From Vandiemenella viatica (Eukaryota; Arthropoda; Insecta; Orthoptera; Morabidae): DNA of 64,000 bases. Position 1 is the stretch's first letter. The number at the start of each line of letters is the position of its first letter. The position numbers and the translations under genes are program-made. The notes beneath the pieces were generated by a model that saw nothing but the letters and a program-made list of their open reading frames with translations, did not search any database and was not told where the DNA came from. Shown in pieces: positions 1 through 10,857 of this stretch. The DNA is taken from NCBI GenBank assembly GCA_031002005.1, contig JARYHS010008074.1, positions 270,135,930 through 270,199,929 of the forward strand. The letters run 5' to 3'.

Positions 1-339
1 TGTACAATTACTATGTTCAAATATTTCACCCACTTGTTGAATGAAACAAGGACTTACAAAAGCAGAAACCATTTGCAAGATTTAGCAGATTTCAGGACCC
101 AATGGAGTTTCAAAACTTAAATTATGGTTCAACTATTTCAAAGATTACTGTTCATCTGCAGAGAATGATCAGCACTCTGGAAGACAATAATAAAACTGAA
201 ATTCTGTGATTGTTAAAAAAGTGTGAACATTTGTTATAGAGGGCTGTCATAATGCAGTCTGGAAAATAGTTTTACAGGGTTTGAATTGGTGTCAGCCTTC
301 CAAAGCATATTGCCAGGGGGTTTGTGTATGACAAGTGCT
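1..339. other. AT-rich sequence before PLE-1, no gene seen
   Basis: No convincing coding sequence. It may be the decayed upstream part of the Penelope-like fragment that becomes recognisable at about 355, because the preceding bases read in a compatible direction, but I see no motif that proves it. Confidence 0.4.
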
Positions 340-1250
340 TTCATTAAAGAAAGCCATGGTCAGTTTTGACTTAGTCTCCCTCTTCACCCATGTTGTGGTT
401 AAGGTGACTCTGGACTTAAAATTCCATCACTTTGAGTTGAGCATTGCAGACTTTTTGACCACGTGCACTCATCCACATACTTTGTGTGTGGAAGGTTATA
501 CTATGAGCAATCCTGATTGAGTTTCTATGAGGTTTCTGCTTTTAAAAATGGTAGAAAATCTATTTATAGAGGATTTTGAACAGAGGGCTCTAAAGAAAGC
601 TACCCTCAAACTAACATGCTTTTAATGTCAACTATACTCTTGCTGTGTTGCCACATGCTAGCCAGTCACATGAAGAATTCCTTAAACACCTCAGTGAAAT
701 TCATCTGAATATACATTTCACAGAAATACAAAGGGATTCTTAAGTTATTTAATAAAGTGAAGGTTTGACAGAAACTTAGGTGCACAGTGTACCCACACTG
801 ATTGCTACTTAGGTGCTAGCAGCTTCCATCATCCAATACAACATAACACCTTGTTCGCCACACTTGTCCATAGTGTTAGAGCTATCTCGAACCCTATGAG
901 CCTGCTGAAAGAAATTAAATGTCTCAAGCTAATCTTAAGGCATAACAGCTACTTGCAGTGGCAGATAGAGAGCGCCATTATTCCTAGACCTCAAACACTA
1001 ACTGAGCAACCATGAAGATCTCAAAAAGCTTTCATATTTTTCCCCATATGCCAGTAACATGTCAGGTAAAAATAGGAAAAAGCACAGTGTGGGATAAAAA
1101 ACATTTTTCTGCCCTCTCACCTATTTACATGACATTGTTGTATCCACTCAAGGAGCATTCAAGAGCAGCAAAGTTTACTTTGGTCAGAAGATGAGGGCCA
1201 TCAAGGAGCTCATAATGTAGCATGAACGCCACATAAGACTTATGCCACTG
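340..1250 (+). mobile_element. Penelope-like element fragment PLE-1 (reverse transcriptase, decayed)
   Basis: Penelope-like elements encode a reverse transcriptase (RT) followed by a GIY-YIG endonuclease. Seen here: VSFDLVSLFTHV at about 360-395, the typical PLE SFDVVSLFT palm motif. It is followed by degenerate blocks in shifting frames: VENLFIEDFEQRAL near 550, resembling the NFFMExFE block; FLKHLSEIHLNIHFTE near 680; and CTHTDCYL with a nearby HHP near 790-830, resembling the PTHTDRYL...HHP region. The order along the strand is that of an intact PLE, so this is one copy with several frameshifts and stops and no intact YVDD. The endonuclease part near 1,090-1,200 is barely recognisable. LINE-A sequence abuts at about 1,313. 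Family call fairly sure, boundaries approximate. Confidence 0.65.
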
Positions 1251-1312
1251 GACCATTTTACAATAGCCAAACGCACTATCGATAAACAATACAATATAGA
1301 TTTTAATATGAT

Positions 1313-2692
1313 GGTCTGTCTGATATATTCAGTAAATCATTAGAAGAGCGAAAAGTACCTTCAGACTGGAAAATTGTGCAAGTAACGGCGATTTTCAAGA
1401 CAGGTGATTGAAGTGATCCTGGAAACTATTGTCCCATATCTATAACATCTGTTTGTAGTAGAGTTATGGAGCGTATTATATGCTCGAACATCATGAATTT
1501 TCTAGATGAAAATAATTTGCTTACAACAAATCAACATGGATTTTGGAAGAAAAGATCATGTAAAACACAGCTGGCCCTATTTACACATGGCGTAATGAAA
1601 GTTATTGATGCAGGTTCACAAATAGATGCATTTTTTTTTTAGATTTTCAGAGAGCCTTTGACTCTGTGCCACACAACCGCCTTTTAGCGAGGCTTCGAGC
1701 GTATGGTGTATCGGATCAGGATAAAGGATTTTCTAAATGATCGGTCGCAGTATGTTGTTGTTGAAGGAGAAAGTTCTTCTAATCTAGATGTTACATTAGG
1801 TGTACCTCAAGGAAGTGTAATAGAACCACTTCTTTTCTTAATTTTATAAATGATCTCAGAGACAAAGTGAAAAGCATTTTTAGATGATGCGGTTACTTAT
1901 AGGGAAGTAAGGAATTTGGCCAATTGCTTAGAAATTCAGCATGATCTGGATGTTATTTTTGCATGGTGCGCTGAGTGGCAACTTACACTAAATTGTAAAA
2001 GTGCAAGACAATGAGCATAACTAACAAAAAGAATCCAATTGTTCAGAAATACGAGCTAAACAATTCAGTTATTGATATGGTCGATTCTATGAAATATTTG
2101 GGAGTAACAGTACAAAGGAACATGAAATGGGACATACATATTAATTCGTTAATAGATAGAGCTAATTCTAGGCTGTGATTCGTAGGTCAGATCTTGTAAA
2201 ATTGTAATGAACAGGACAGAGGAGATAGCGTACAAATCTCTTGTGCGTCAACATTTGGACTATTGTTGTGCCATTTGGGATCTGTTTCGTAAAGGGTTGA
2301 TTGAAAGTATAGAGAAAGTAAAGAGAAGAGCTGCTCGATTTGTGACCGCTTGCTACAGTCCTTATGAAAGCATAACAGAACTGATTAGTAGACTAGGCTG
2401 GGAGTCTCTGGTAGATAGGCGACGCACGTTACGTTTTATATTGGTAAACATGTGTACTCCCACTTTCACTTACGAGTGTAATGAAATACTTCTTCCACCA
2501 ACCTATTTGAGCCGAAATGACAGGATAGATAATATTAGAGAATAAGGTGCCCACACTGATTCTTATATGAATTCTTTTTTCCCTTGTACCATTAGGTATT
2601 TGAATGCACAACAAAGAGATTAGCTTTGGTGCTGAGCACCCTCTACCACCCAAAATTTTGTGAATTGCAGAGCATATATGTAGATGTGTAGA
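1313..2692 (+). mobile_element. LINE-A copy 1, 5'-truncated non-LTR retrotransposon (RT part and 3' end)
   Basis: The sequence matches the LINE-A copies at 7.9-18.3 kb and 44.8-47.0 kb, which lie on the other strand. It starts inside the RT domain (DIFSKSLEERKVPSDWK at about 1,320-1,375). The palm A motif (DFQRAFDSVPHN, one base out of frame after a T-run at about 1,630) and GVPQGSVIEPL follow, and then the conserved tail YKSLVRQHLDYCCAIWD with RRAARFVTACYSPYES at 2,231-2,380. The catalytic FADD motif is lost in a small deletion near 1,875. The 3' end is GCAGAGCATATATGTAGATG plus a further GTAGAT unit, a short tandem tail instead of poly(A). Several frameshifts make it a dead copy. No target-site duplication found. 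Confidence 0.85.
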
Positions 2693-3099
2693 TATGTGGT
2701 TACGCTGACCTTGAACCTCTATCTCTGTCATAAGTGGGGCTTTTGTGATTAAAGTTAATGATAACTGTATCAACAGGGATGACAGACTCTAACTGAGTAA
2801 TGACTGGAAATCACTTATAGCTGATCTCTGACATGAATGTGGCAGATCTTACGCCTTGACATCAGCAGAGAGAAGGATGAGGTAGCCTAGATTTTCCAAT
2901 AAGCCATAGATTAGGCCAAGTGTTAATGCCACAACGGGTATGCCAGTGCTCCATAGCATATTGTTTGTTCAACCAGTGGGCTAGGAGGCTAGCAGGTTGG
3001 GCGTGGACATCATAGTGGTTCTTGGTCAGGCGCTCCGCTTGTAGCGATTCAAGTGGGAGTGTGACACAAATCAGGTTAGTTGAGGCAGTAATAGCAGGC
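2693..3099. other. Unassigned sequence between LINE-A copy 1 and PLE-2
   Basis: Contains overlapping open frames on both strands (2,862-3,143 minus and 3,022-3,246 plus), neither with a recognisable domain. Base composition is slightly more GC-rich than the flanks. I see no gene here. Confidence 0.4.
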
Positions 3100-3480
3100 T
3101 TATTACCAGCAGAAGTCATGCAACATCTAATTAAGACAGACAAACCAGCTGTCGAAATGTTGTGTTTTTATAACCCCCATCTGGCTGGGCATTCATGGAG
3201 ATTACATTGCAGCAATAAGGTGGAAAAGTCTGTACTCTCACAATAACTTTTCCTTCAATTCCAAAGTTTAGTACCACATATGTGATAGTGCCATGAGAAA
3301 CCCTTGTGGCTCTACCTTATACCAACCCCTTCCTGACCGATTGGAAAATAATTCCTTATGTAGATGATATATTTATGACCTGGACCCACAGTGAAAACCA
3401 CCCCATGGATTTCCTCAATTTTCTTAACAGCAGAAATTCCATCAACCTGGCCTGAACTTAACCCCTTACTCATGTATCCT
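3100..3480 (+). mobile_element. Penelope-like fragment PLE-2 (YVDD block), tentative
   Basis: At about 3,355-3,450 the + strand encodes PYVDDIFMTWTHSE followed by MDFLNFLNSRNSINL, matching the RT catalytic YVDD block and the helical segment after it in Penelope-type elements. A few hundred bases upstream (3,110-3,175) the sequence ends in a GTCGAAATGTTGTG block resembling the 3' parts of the PLE ends at 54.4 and 59.4 kb. The rest is too decayed to align. Could also be another YVDD-type retroelement; only the single motif block supports the call. Confidence 0.45.
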
Positions 3481-3984
3481 TTCTTTATCTGGACATCTCC
3501 CTACAACAGTGTATCCTCCACTAACAGAAGCCCTCATTTTCCACTGCTACTCCACTGATTTTCTGATTTTGTGCAAAAGAAAATCTCTAAAGTTAGCACC
3601 CATCATTCTTTCTCATATCTCCCATTCTGTACCTCCTAAGGCTGCCCAGTATTCATCATCCTGTTCTTTCCTGAAATTTTCCTCCCCTTCTCAGAATTAT
3701 AACCACTGCCCCACACACATCATTCAGCATACCACCCAATCTGAAGAACATCTTCGTCCACTGGAAATCATGCCCTACTCTGCTGTTACTACCACATGAA
3801 TCTTTCCCATATAGTAGACCTTGTTGCAAAATATACATCCAGCCATAACAATCCCCATCGTTATTGTACATGCCACTTGCACTGAGATACACGCCTTCAA
3901 AACATCCCACAGGTGTGACATCTTTACATGGCTGGAAGCCTGAGAAGGGTTTATTTACTTCATTTGCAGCTAAGCTGCCTTAAC
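3481..3984. other. Unassigned, C/T-rich sequence after PLE-2
   Basis: Open frames at 3,509-3,799 (+) and 3,656-3,910 (-) are shadows of a pyrimidine-rich stretch and show no domain. It may be the eroded continuation of the Penelope-like fragment. Confidence 0.3.
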
Positions 3985-5886
3985 CACACAATACTAAGAA
4001 ATGTAATAGGAAAGGCCAAGAGCAAGTATATATCAGAGAAAATAGAGAATTCAGGCAATAGGATGAAAACTATATGGAATATAATAAAAATTGAAACTGA
4101 AAAATCTGTAAATCACTCTAAAGACATAAAAATAGAACAAAATGGATCTGCGCATAGTGAAGTAGGGGAAGTTTGTGAAATATTTAACGAACATTTTATT
4201 TCAGTTGTAGAGAAAATAGACTTAGAAAAGCAATCTCCGCTTAGTGCTCTAAGGTTTCTTCCGAGTTCCCAAATAGATTTCTGAAGATACAATTGCCACC
4301 AGTAACAGTCTTGGAAATAAATAAACTCATGAAACAATTAAAACATAAAATTCTTTCAGCTATGACAATATTTCAAATAAATTACTGAAAAGGGGTTCAG
4401 ATTGTATCAACCATGTACTTGCCCACATTTGTAATGAATCCTTAATGCAAGGTGTGTTTCCAAATAGACTAAAATATGCAGTTGTAAAACCTTTGTTTAA
4501 AAAAAGGAGAAGCAACATGAGTAGATAACTATCGTCCCTTTCATTACCTTCCAGATTTTTGAGAAGTCATGTATTGTAGAGTAATAAAACATATTACACA
4601 ATATAATATCCTCACAAATTCATAATGTGGGTTCCAAAAAGGATCATCGGAAGAAATGGCTATGTACACTTTTTATAAATATCACATTTGAGGAACTGAA
4701 ATGAGCAGTGTGGGAATATTTTGTGATCTTGCAAAAGCATTTGACTGTGTAAATCATGAATTATTTTGATAAAAGTGAATACTGTGGTATTTATGGAACT
4801 GCAAATAAATGGTTTAAATCGTACATGGAAAGTCAAATGCAAGAAGTTTCCATTTTTGATTCTAAAATAAGTGAAGATGCCTCATCAGACTCAGAAAAAA
4901 TAAAACGTGGAATTCCACAAGGCTCTGCCCTAAGACCCTTCCTCTTATTGCTATACATCAATGAACTTCCTGGAAACTTATCTGACAAAGTTAAGAATGT
5001 TTTATTTGCAGATGATATTAATCTGACTGAGAGAAAAACACCAAACAGTAATCTATATTTTAATGTAAATGAAGTACTTAGCGAAGTAGCAAATTCATTA
5101 AAATTAAATTTTGAATGAAACACATTATATTAGGTTTAAAACAAAAAAGTATTCACAGCCGGATTTAAGAGTAAGCTATAAAAATAACACAATATTAGAA
5201 ACAGAGAGTATAAAATTCCTTGGTATTGACATAGATGAGAAATTCAGTTGGAACGAATATATTGCTTCACTACTGAAGGAGTTAAATAGTGCCACCTTTG
5301 CAATACGAACACTTTCTTTAACAGCAGATCTAGAATTAACGAAACAGGTGTACTCCTCATATTTCCATTCAGTAATGTTATATGACATTGTTTTTGGGGA
5401 AACTCTTCACAAAGTAAAAAAGTTCTCATAACACAGAAAAGAGCTATTAGGATGCTGTGTAGGGTGAAACCAAGAACTTCTTGCAGACAACTTTTTTAAA
5501 AAATCAATATTCTTCTCAGTATATATATTCTCTTGTGTGCTTTGTCATAGAACATTTTAACCTGTTTATATCTAATTCCCAGGTACACAATTTCACTACA
5601 AGAAACAGAAGTAACTTACACAAACATCTCTGTCATTAGTACAATAGTACTATAAACTTCCCAAGAGTATAAAACAGTTTGCAGATAATAAAAGACATTT
5701 TTAAGGACAAACTGAGATATTATCTTATTGGCAATTCCTTCTACTCCATTCAAGAATTTGAACAAAATAATTAATTGTAATCAATATGACCTTTTGCAAA
5801 AATTAATTGTTATTTTTATTCTCTTAATAATTGTTTTCATTATGATTATTACTTAAATAGTGTATATGTGTATTGATAAATAAATA
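3985..5886 (+). mobile_element. LINE-B copy 1, 5'-truncated non-LTR retrotransposon (linker, RT, 3' UTR)
   Basis: Same family as LINE-B copies at 19.1-22.5 kb and 53.4-62.9 kb. It starts in the endonuclease-RT linker (TILRNVIGKAKSKYIS..., about 3,988). The frame then breaks near 4,284. The RT palm A motif reads IFCDLAKAFDCVNH (about 4,712-4,755), the B motif GIPQGSALRPFLLLLYINEL (about 4,911-4,970) and the catalytic motif LFADD (about 5,002-5,016). The C-terminal ATFAIRTLSLTADLELTKQV follows at about 5,290-5,350. At least four frame breaks are visible, so it is inactive. An AT-rich 3' UTR ends in a short TAAA-type tail near 5,880. No target-site duplication resolved. Confidence 0.85.
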
Positions 5887-6868
5887 ACAGTTTCTTATAT
5901 CAGCCTCACTACTAACTAACTGTCTGTCAGGATGAACAGCCACAGGCAATCAGTTTTTACTAACAACGTAGACATAGTCTTTGTAGGTATGTGTCTGATC
6001 CTCTTGCCATATGTCACACCTCCAGTGTGTCTAAGGTTTTTACCAAAATACTATAGAATGTGTTATTGTTGCCAGTTCACACTACTCTTAACAATCTCAA
6101 CACCTGTTTTGCAATGAGAAATGTCAGAGTTTTTCCTAATACTCTACTCTTCGGAATTCCTTAGATAGAAACTCACCTAACAACAAGACACTAGGCATCT
6201 CCCTGGCCTCAACCTGTAAACCTGTCTCTTATTATAAATGTACAATTATTTGTAATTATGTTAACAGATATTAAAAATATTGTTCAATACATTTTAACTG
6301 GTCATTGCAGACATTATGCTTTCCCACAATTATTATTGGTTACCTAACCCCATTCCCAAAAACCACTGCAATCCGTACTCTTCTCAGTCATCCCACCCGA
6401 TTCAGTCATGTGGCAAGTCTTTGTATGTGTTTGTCTGATCCTTTTGTCATATGTCACACCTCCAGTGTGACTAAGGTTCTTACCAAAATACAATAGAGTG
6501 TGTTTGTCCTGGCCATACTGCTGTTTTCTGTGGTTAGTGACATGTTTATTTCCCCTACCTTTTATTTTTTTTAAATCTTCCTTATATGATAAAAATGTCA
6601 AAAATGTAAAATTTTTATTGTTTTCCCTTTCCTGTCTGCACATAATGCCAAAACTAATAGACTGATTTTAAGAGAATGGTACATAATAATAGCTTATCTG
6701 GGGGCTGGGATATAGGATACTTTAGAACTTGAAAAGTTATGAAGTTTGTGACAGTATTGAGTCCAAAATAGTAAATTTCTTGCACGTCATGCAAAAACTA
6801 ATAAAATCATATCAGTGAGACTTTGCTTAGTGATAGCCTATAATGTAAGTTAACAAATAAGATTCATA
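5887..6868. other. Non-coding sequence with an internal 80-bp direct duplication
   Basis: No gene seen. Two diverged copies of an approximately 80-bp unit lie at 5,985-6,063 and 6,423-6,501, sharing ATATGTCACACCTCCAGTGT, TCTGATCC and TTACCAAAATAC. Spacing is about 438 bp. The rest is AT-rich with no recognisable motif. Confidence 0.5.
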
Positions 6869-6990
6869 TGGAAAGGATAGATAAAATACACCCAATACTC
6901 ACCAAAGTTGAAGGGAGGAGGCCAGCAGCAACACAAAACAATACCCAAACACAGAAAATACAATATTTCGGGTTAAACCCTTTGTCAAGT
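6869..6990 (+). repeat. Foldback/MITE-like repeat, single arm
   Basis: Shares the run GGAAAGGATAGATAAAATAC, then ACTCACCAAAGTTGAAGG, then AACACAGAAAATACAATATTT, with both arms of the inverted-repeat element at 51,878-52,243 and with single arms near 30,112 and 53,276. Only one arm is present here, so this is a truncated copy. Confidence 0.6.
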
Positions 6991-7139
6991 TAAAAGACGT
7001 AAGTGGCTGAGCTCATGCAAGCCTTGTAGTCCACACAACTACTCGTAGAATGAAATTGACCATTGGAGGTGGTGAGGGGAGCAACGATAATATAACCGCA
7101 AGAATAAATCACAAGTAAGATCAAAATGGGAAATTATTT

Positions 7140-7872
7140 ATTTAATTTCTTGTTTACAGACTTTTGAGTCCATTTTTATATTTTTACAAATTCACAATGG
7201 TTGGTATACACTGCTTAAATATCATACAAAACAATTTTATAAAGAAAAATGGCTTATAGTCTACTTTTACTGGAATTAAAAAGTTTTACAACTACTAAGT
7301 CAAAAAATTTGTGATTAAAATTTAGTGTTAATTGTTAATTCATATCTTAAAATACAAGGACATAACAAACTGTCTTGGTTTAATGATATTCTTCCATATT
7401 TAAACCTACTTTGACAGTTACCAAGCTTGCACATCCTTATTAGGAGATATTTTCTGTATACAAGTGTTTATATTTCATTAGGGAAAATGTTGTCGTTTGA
7501 CGATTAATTCTTTGGGGAACGTTGAATCTTAAACTTCCTAGCAATCCTGAGCAATCAGTATTACCATTGCACAAATTTAATAAAAATTTAAAATCATTAA
7601 GTTCACGAATTGATTGTAGGGTATTCTTAAGATGGATGCAATGTGGGTGTATATATGATCAAGAAATGGGTCTGCAATATATCTAAAAAAAAATATGCTG
7701 AACAGTTTCTATTCTTTTGATTTGAGATAATATGTACGGTGACCAAATTACTGATGAATATACTAATGTTGATCTTACAATGGATAGATATATTATTATA
7801 AGTGCTTCAGTGGAATGGATTTCGCGACATGTCCTTATAACAAAACCTAGTTTTTGTAAGGATTTGGTTACA
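7140..7872 (-). mobile_element. LINE-D remnant, 3' half (RT C-terminus and 3' UTR)
   Basis: Read on the minus strand, this encodes TKSLQKLGFVIRTCREIHST, then IVRSTLVYSSVIWSPY and IKRIETVQHIFFRYIA, the classic region after the RT thumb in jockey/CR1-type LINEs (VRSxLEYASVVWSPY...IExVQxxFxRYI). This is the direct continuation of the LINE-D piece at 18,306-18,600, which ends in DLGV...SFDEHVD. The whole LINE-A2 complex is inserted between them. The frame is riddled with shifts. The 3' boundary near 7,140 is a guess from the loss of LINE-like coding. Confidence 0.65.
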
Positions 7873-8184
7873 ATCTACATCTATACTCTGCAAATCACAA
7901 ATACTGTGTGTGGCAGAGGGTGCTAAGCACCAATTCTAATTCAGTGCATTCCAATCCCGAACAGAACAAGGAAAGAAAGAATACATAAATGTATCAGTAC
8001 GGCATCTTATTTCTCGAATTTTATCCCTCCTGTCATTGCGACCTAAATAGGTTGGCAGAAGAAGTATTTCATTGCACTCGTAAATTAAAGATTTTCGCAT
8101 ATTCTCCAACAAATTCAAATGGAAACGACGTCATCTGTCCTCCAAACAATCCCAGCCCAACCTGCGTATCAGCTCTGTGACAAG

Positions 8185-8433
8185 TGATGATCATATGGTT
8201 ATATTATGGACTATTATATAGTGTGCAAGTATATTAGTATATGCATACTCCTTGAGATTGGGTTACATTTGTGTTCCTTTTGTTTTGAGATGATGTTGGT
8301 TACCAGGAGCGACAGGTTTAAAGCCTATTTGGTAGAGGCGTTACATTAAGTTCGCAAGTTGGGTATGTGGATTGAGAAATATTAATATGAGAAGTCCGAT
8401 TTAAAGATTAACGGTCATATTTTCAACTGGTGT
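8185..8433 (+). repeat. LTR-1 5' LTR
   Basis: Matches the split 3' copy closely across shared blocks such as ATATGGTTATATTATGGACT, AAGTCCGATTTAAAG and TTTTCAACTGGTG. It begins TGATGATCATATGG versus TGTGATTATGATATGG in the 3' copy. After CAACTGGTG the two copies diverge, which sets the 3' limit. Confidence 0.75.
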
Positions 8434-9077
8434 TGGTGGAAGTGGTTAACCATTAACTGATAAATAAAAGTTTTACCAGAACAATTAATGACTTATGCAT
8501 TGGTTCATAGGTAGATGCTAGCTAAATAAAAATATACGATAAAGGTGAAAAGTGGAAACTACATTCTTAAGTAAGAATAAATCACCACATGCGACACGAT
8601 ACAGTGTTGCTCTACAACCTGCAAATGCATGGAAGTAAAGAAGCAAAATAGTGACGAAAAAGAACCACAAAATACTGATTGACTTCGACTGAACTTTGGA
8701 GGTTAACAGACTTGGCCAGCGAAATAACATAGCAGAATTCCACATTGACAAGAGAACAAGCTAAGTCAACCTTTTCAAGATGCATACTTTGGAGAAATTC
8801 GCTGCCAATTAATTTAAGTTTTGTCTTAAAATTAATTGTAACTAAGGTGAACCAAAGTATTCGTTCTTTGATTTTCATGTAAATTTTGATTTTTGTATAT
8901 ATATATACATTTCCACATAGTACGAAATTCATGTTCGCACTGTTTCAAATATATTTAATCAAGGATACAAATGCATCAAGTTGGTACAGTGACGTATGTG
9001 GAAATATATTAATATTTACAGTCCTTTATGTAAAGAATATTAGTAAAAAGAAATATATTATTTCTTGATATAAGATC

Positions 9078-9485
9078 ATGGAGGATAATATTAATAACCA
9101 TGTGGCAGGCACTGCTTCTAACAACTTAGTTCTTGCGGCAGAGATGAATGTAATGTCACCAGAAGTGACTGGAAATGTTTTAGATGCAAGTAGCACTCCA
9201 CCACACATGCAGCATTACTCACCTCCATTTTTAGGATTCTCACCTCTAAATCAAAATAATTTACAGTCTCTAGGTGACCCACTAAGTAGTGAACTTGAGT
9301 TGAAATCCCTTATATTAGGATTGTTCTCAAAATTTGAATCAAAATTTGAATTACAAACTATTGAAATAAAATCACAATTCAGTGACCTTGGATCAAAACT
9401 TGAATTACAAGCTACTAAAATGAAATCACTATTTGATCAACAGTCATTTAAAATAAAATCACTTAAAGCTCAGACAGAAGAATAA
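9078..9485 (+). CDS. LTR-1 gag-like coiled-coil protein, N-terminal part
   Basis: A 135-codon frame inside LTR-1, starting with ATG after an AT-rich leader. Residues 1-70 are polar and N/S/P-rich. Residues 72-135 have a heptad-like pattern with repeated KSxF/KF/ELQxxxxKS units (LELQATKMKSLFDQQ), typical of a coiled coil. No zinc knuckle, protease or polymerase motif. Coiled-coil coding seems to continue in broken frames to about 9,910, and a capsid-like fragment (TVCFIESFEQYKLFYLFND) lies at about 10,095-10,155, so this is probably the start of a decayed Gag that forms the virus-like particle shell. The LTR-2 frame at 56.5-57.3 kb has the same N-tail plus coiled-coil build. Function is inferred from position between LTRs, not from sequence identity. 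Confidence 0.5.
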   Translation: MEDNINNHVAGTASNNLVLAAEMNVMSPEVTGNVLDASSTPPHMQHYSPPFLGFSPLNQNNLQSLGDPLSSELELKSLILGLFSKFESKFELQTIEIKSQFSDLGSKLELQATKMKSLFDQQSFKIKSLKAQTEE

Positions 9486-9989
9486 TCAAGTAATCTGCAA
9501 AAATACTGTGTCGTGATGAAAAAACGGTCGGTAGTTTTCCATTTGTTAGTAGGACACACACACGACAACAAAGTTGAAGAATGTGAGTCAATATGTTCAG
9601 CTACAAGTAAAATTTTACAAAGCACAATCTCTGACAAAGTAAAAGAAACTTAATCATCTCTCCATAGTAAACTAACAACTTCGAATGTTGAAGTTCAAAA
9701 ACAAATTACAGAACAATTTCAGGTGATGGAGGGACAAATACATACATCTCATGGTAAAGTAATAGAAAAACAGAATACAGCAGGGAAAAAATATCAGTAA
9801 TTGAATCATCCAACAGCGACATAAACAAGAACTTGGGAGAAATCGAGGATACCTATATTAGACTCAATGCTGAATTAGTTCAATTGAAAGACAGTTGCAA
9901 TACAGTACCTCAACAGCTGGGAGACATATGCCAAAAGGTGCAGTGAATAGGCGTTTCACACTTACCCATAAGTATAAGGCAGAGTATTG

Positions 9990-10115
9990 AAATAGACAAC
10001 TTTTAGGGTCAGGATGCAAAACACACAGTCTGTTTTATAAAGGGAGTAACCAAGCATTTTGACACAGACAACTTTTCGGGTCAGGATGCTAAACAGACAG
10101 TCTGTTTTATAGAGA
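9990..10115 (+). repeat. Tandem duplication of about 71 bp inside LTR-1 gag region
   Basis: Two adjacent copies share AGACAACTTTT, GGGTCAGGATGC, ACAGTCTGTTTTATA and AGAG/AGGGAG. They sit just at the start of the capsid-like coding block, so the duplication would disturb Gag. Immediately downstream a run of 11-12 G (about 10,183-10,194) also breaks the frame. Confidence 0.6.
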
Positions 10116-10459
10116 GTTTTGAACAGTACAAGTTGTTTTACCTGTTCAATGATATCTCATTCAAAAACTGGAAATACAGAAAAGGGGGGGGGGGAATAGC
10201 TTGTGGCGTGGAGGAGCGACTGAGAGTCGCTTCCTCACCCCATACAATTTTTGGTTTGGGGGAAAGTAATGAATTAATAGTGAGTGAAAAATGTATGCTG
10301 GTGACAAAGTTAAAAACCCTATACTTTGGTTCATCTGTAAAATGTGTTTTGAGCCATCAAATACATGTCTTCAAAAAAAAGTTGATATTTCATGTGAGTT
10401 TATTTTTTTTAATGATGCAGTAATGTACCACCACTTGTAAAAATACCCCAACACCAGTC

Positions 10460-10560
10460 ACTATGTATGAAAATCATATTTTTTTATGTAAGTCAGTCTT
10501 ATAGTATGAAAATCATATTTTTTTTATGTAATTCAGTCTTATAGTATGAAACATACTTTT
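10460..10560. repeat. Short tandem repeat, unit about 44 bp
   Basis: Two and a part units of TATGAAAATCATATTTTTT followed by TATGTAA(G/T)TCAGTCTTATAG lie in the LTR-1 internal region, differing by one T-run length and one base, with a third degraded unit. Non-coding. Confidence 0.6.
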
Positions 10561-10685
10561 TGATGGAAGTCAAGATGTATGAATTATGTATGAGTTTATA
10601 ATATGATCAAACATATTGTTAGAGTTTAACATTATATTGTTGAAGTCATAAAACTTACAAAAAATAGCGATAAACTGGAGGGAAT

Positions 10686-10720
10686 TGTGATTATGATATG
10701 GTTATATTATGGACTATTAT
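10686..10720 (+). repeat. LTR-1 3' LTR, first part (before LINE-C)
   Basis: Matches the first 35 bases of the 5' LTR up to GGACTATTAT, where LINE-C begins. ATTAT occurs on both sides of LINE-C (10,716-10,720 and 14,142-14,146) and is a candidate 5-bp target-site duplication. Confidence 0.75.
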
Positions 10721-10857
10721 TTATTTATTTATTTTATTTACTTACGCCAATCGGCATTGTACAAAAAATATTTTACAACAAACAAGCCAAGGATAATTGG
10801 TTAGATTAAATACAAAAATTTACAGTATGACAGACACAAGAAAAAGATTTTGTAAAC

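Noticed and set aside
2862..3246. Two overlapping frames on opposite strands
   Set aside because: Neither has a recognisable motif; kept as unassigned sequence.
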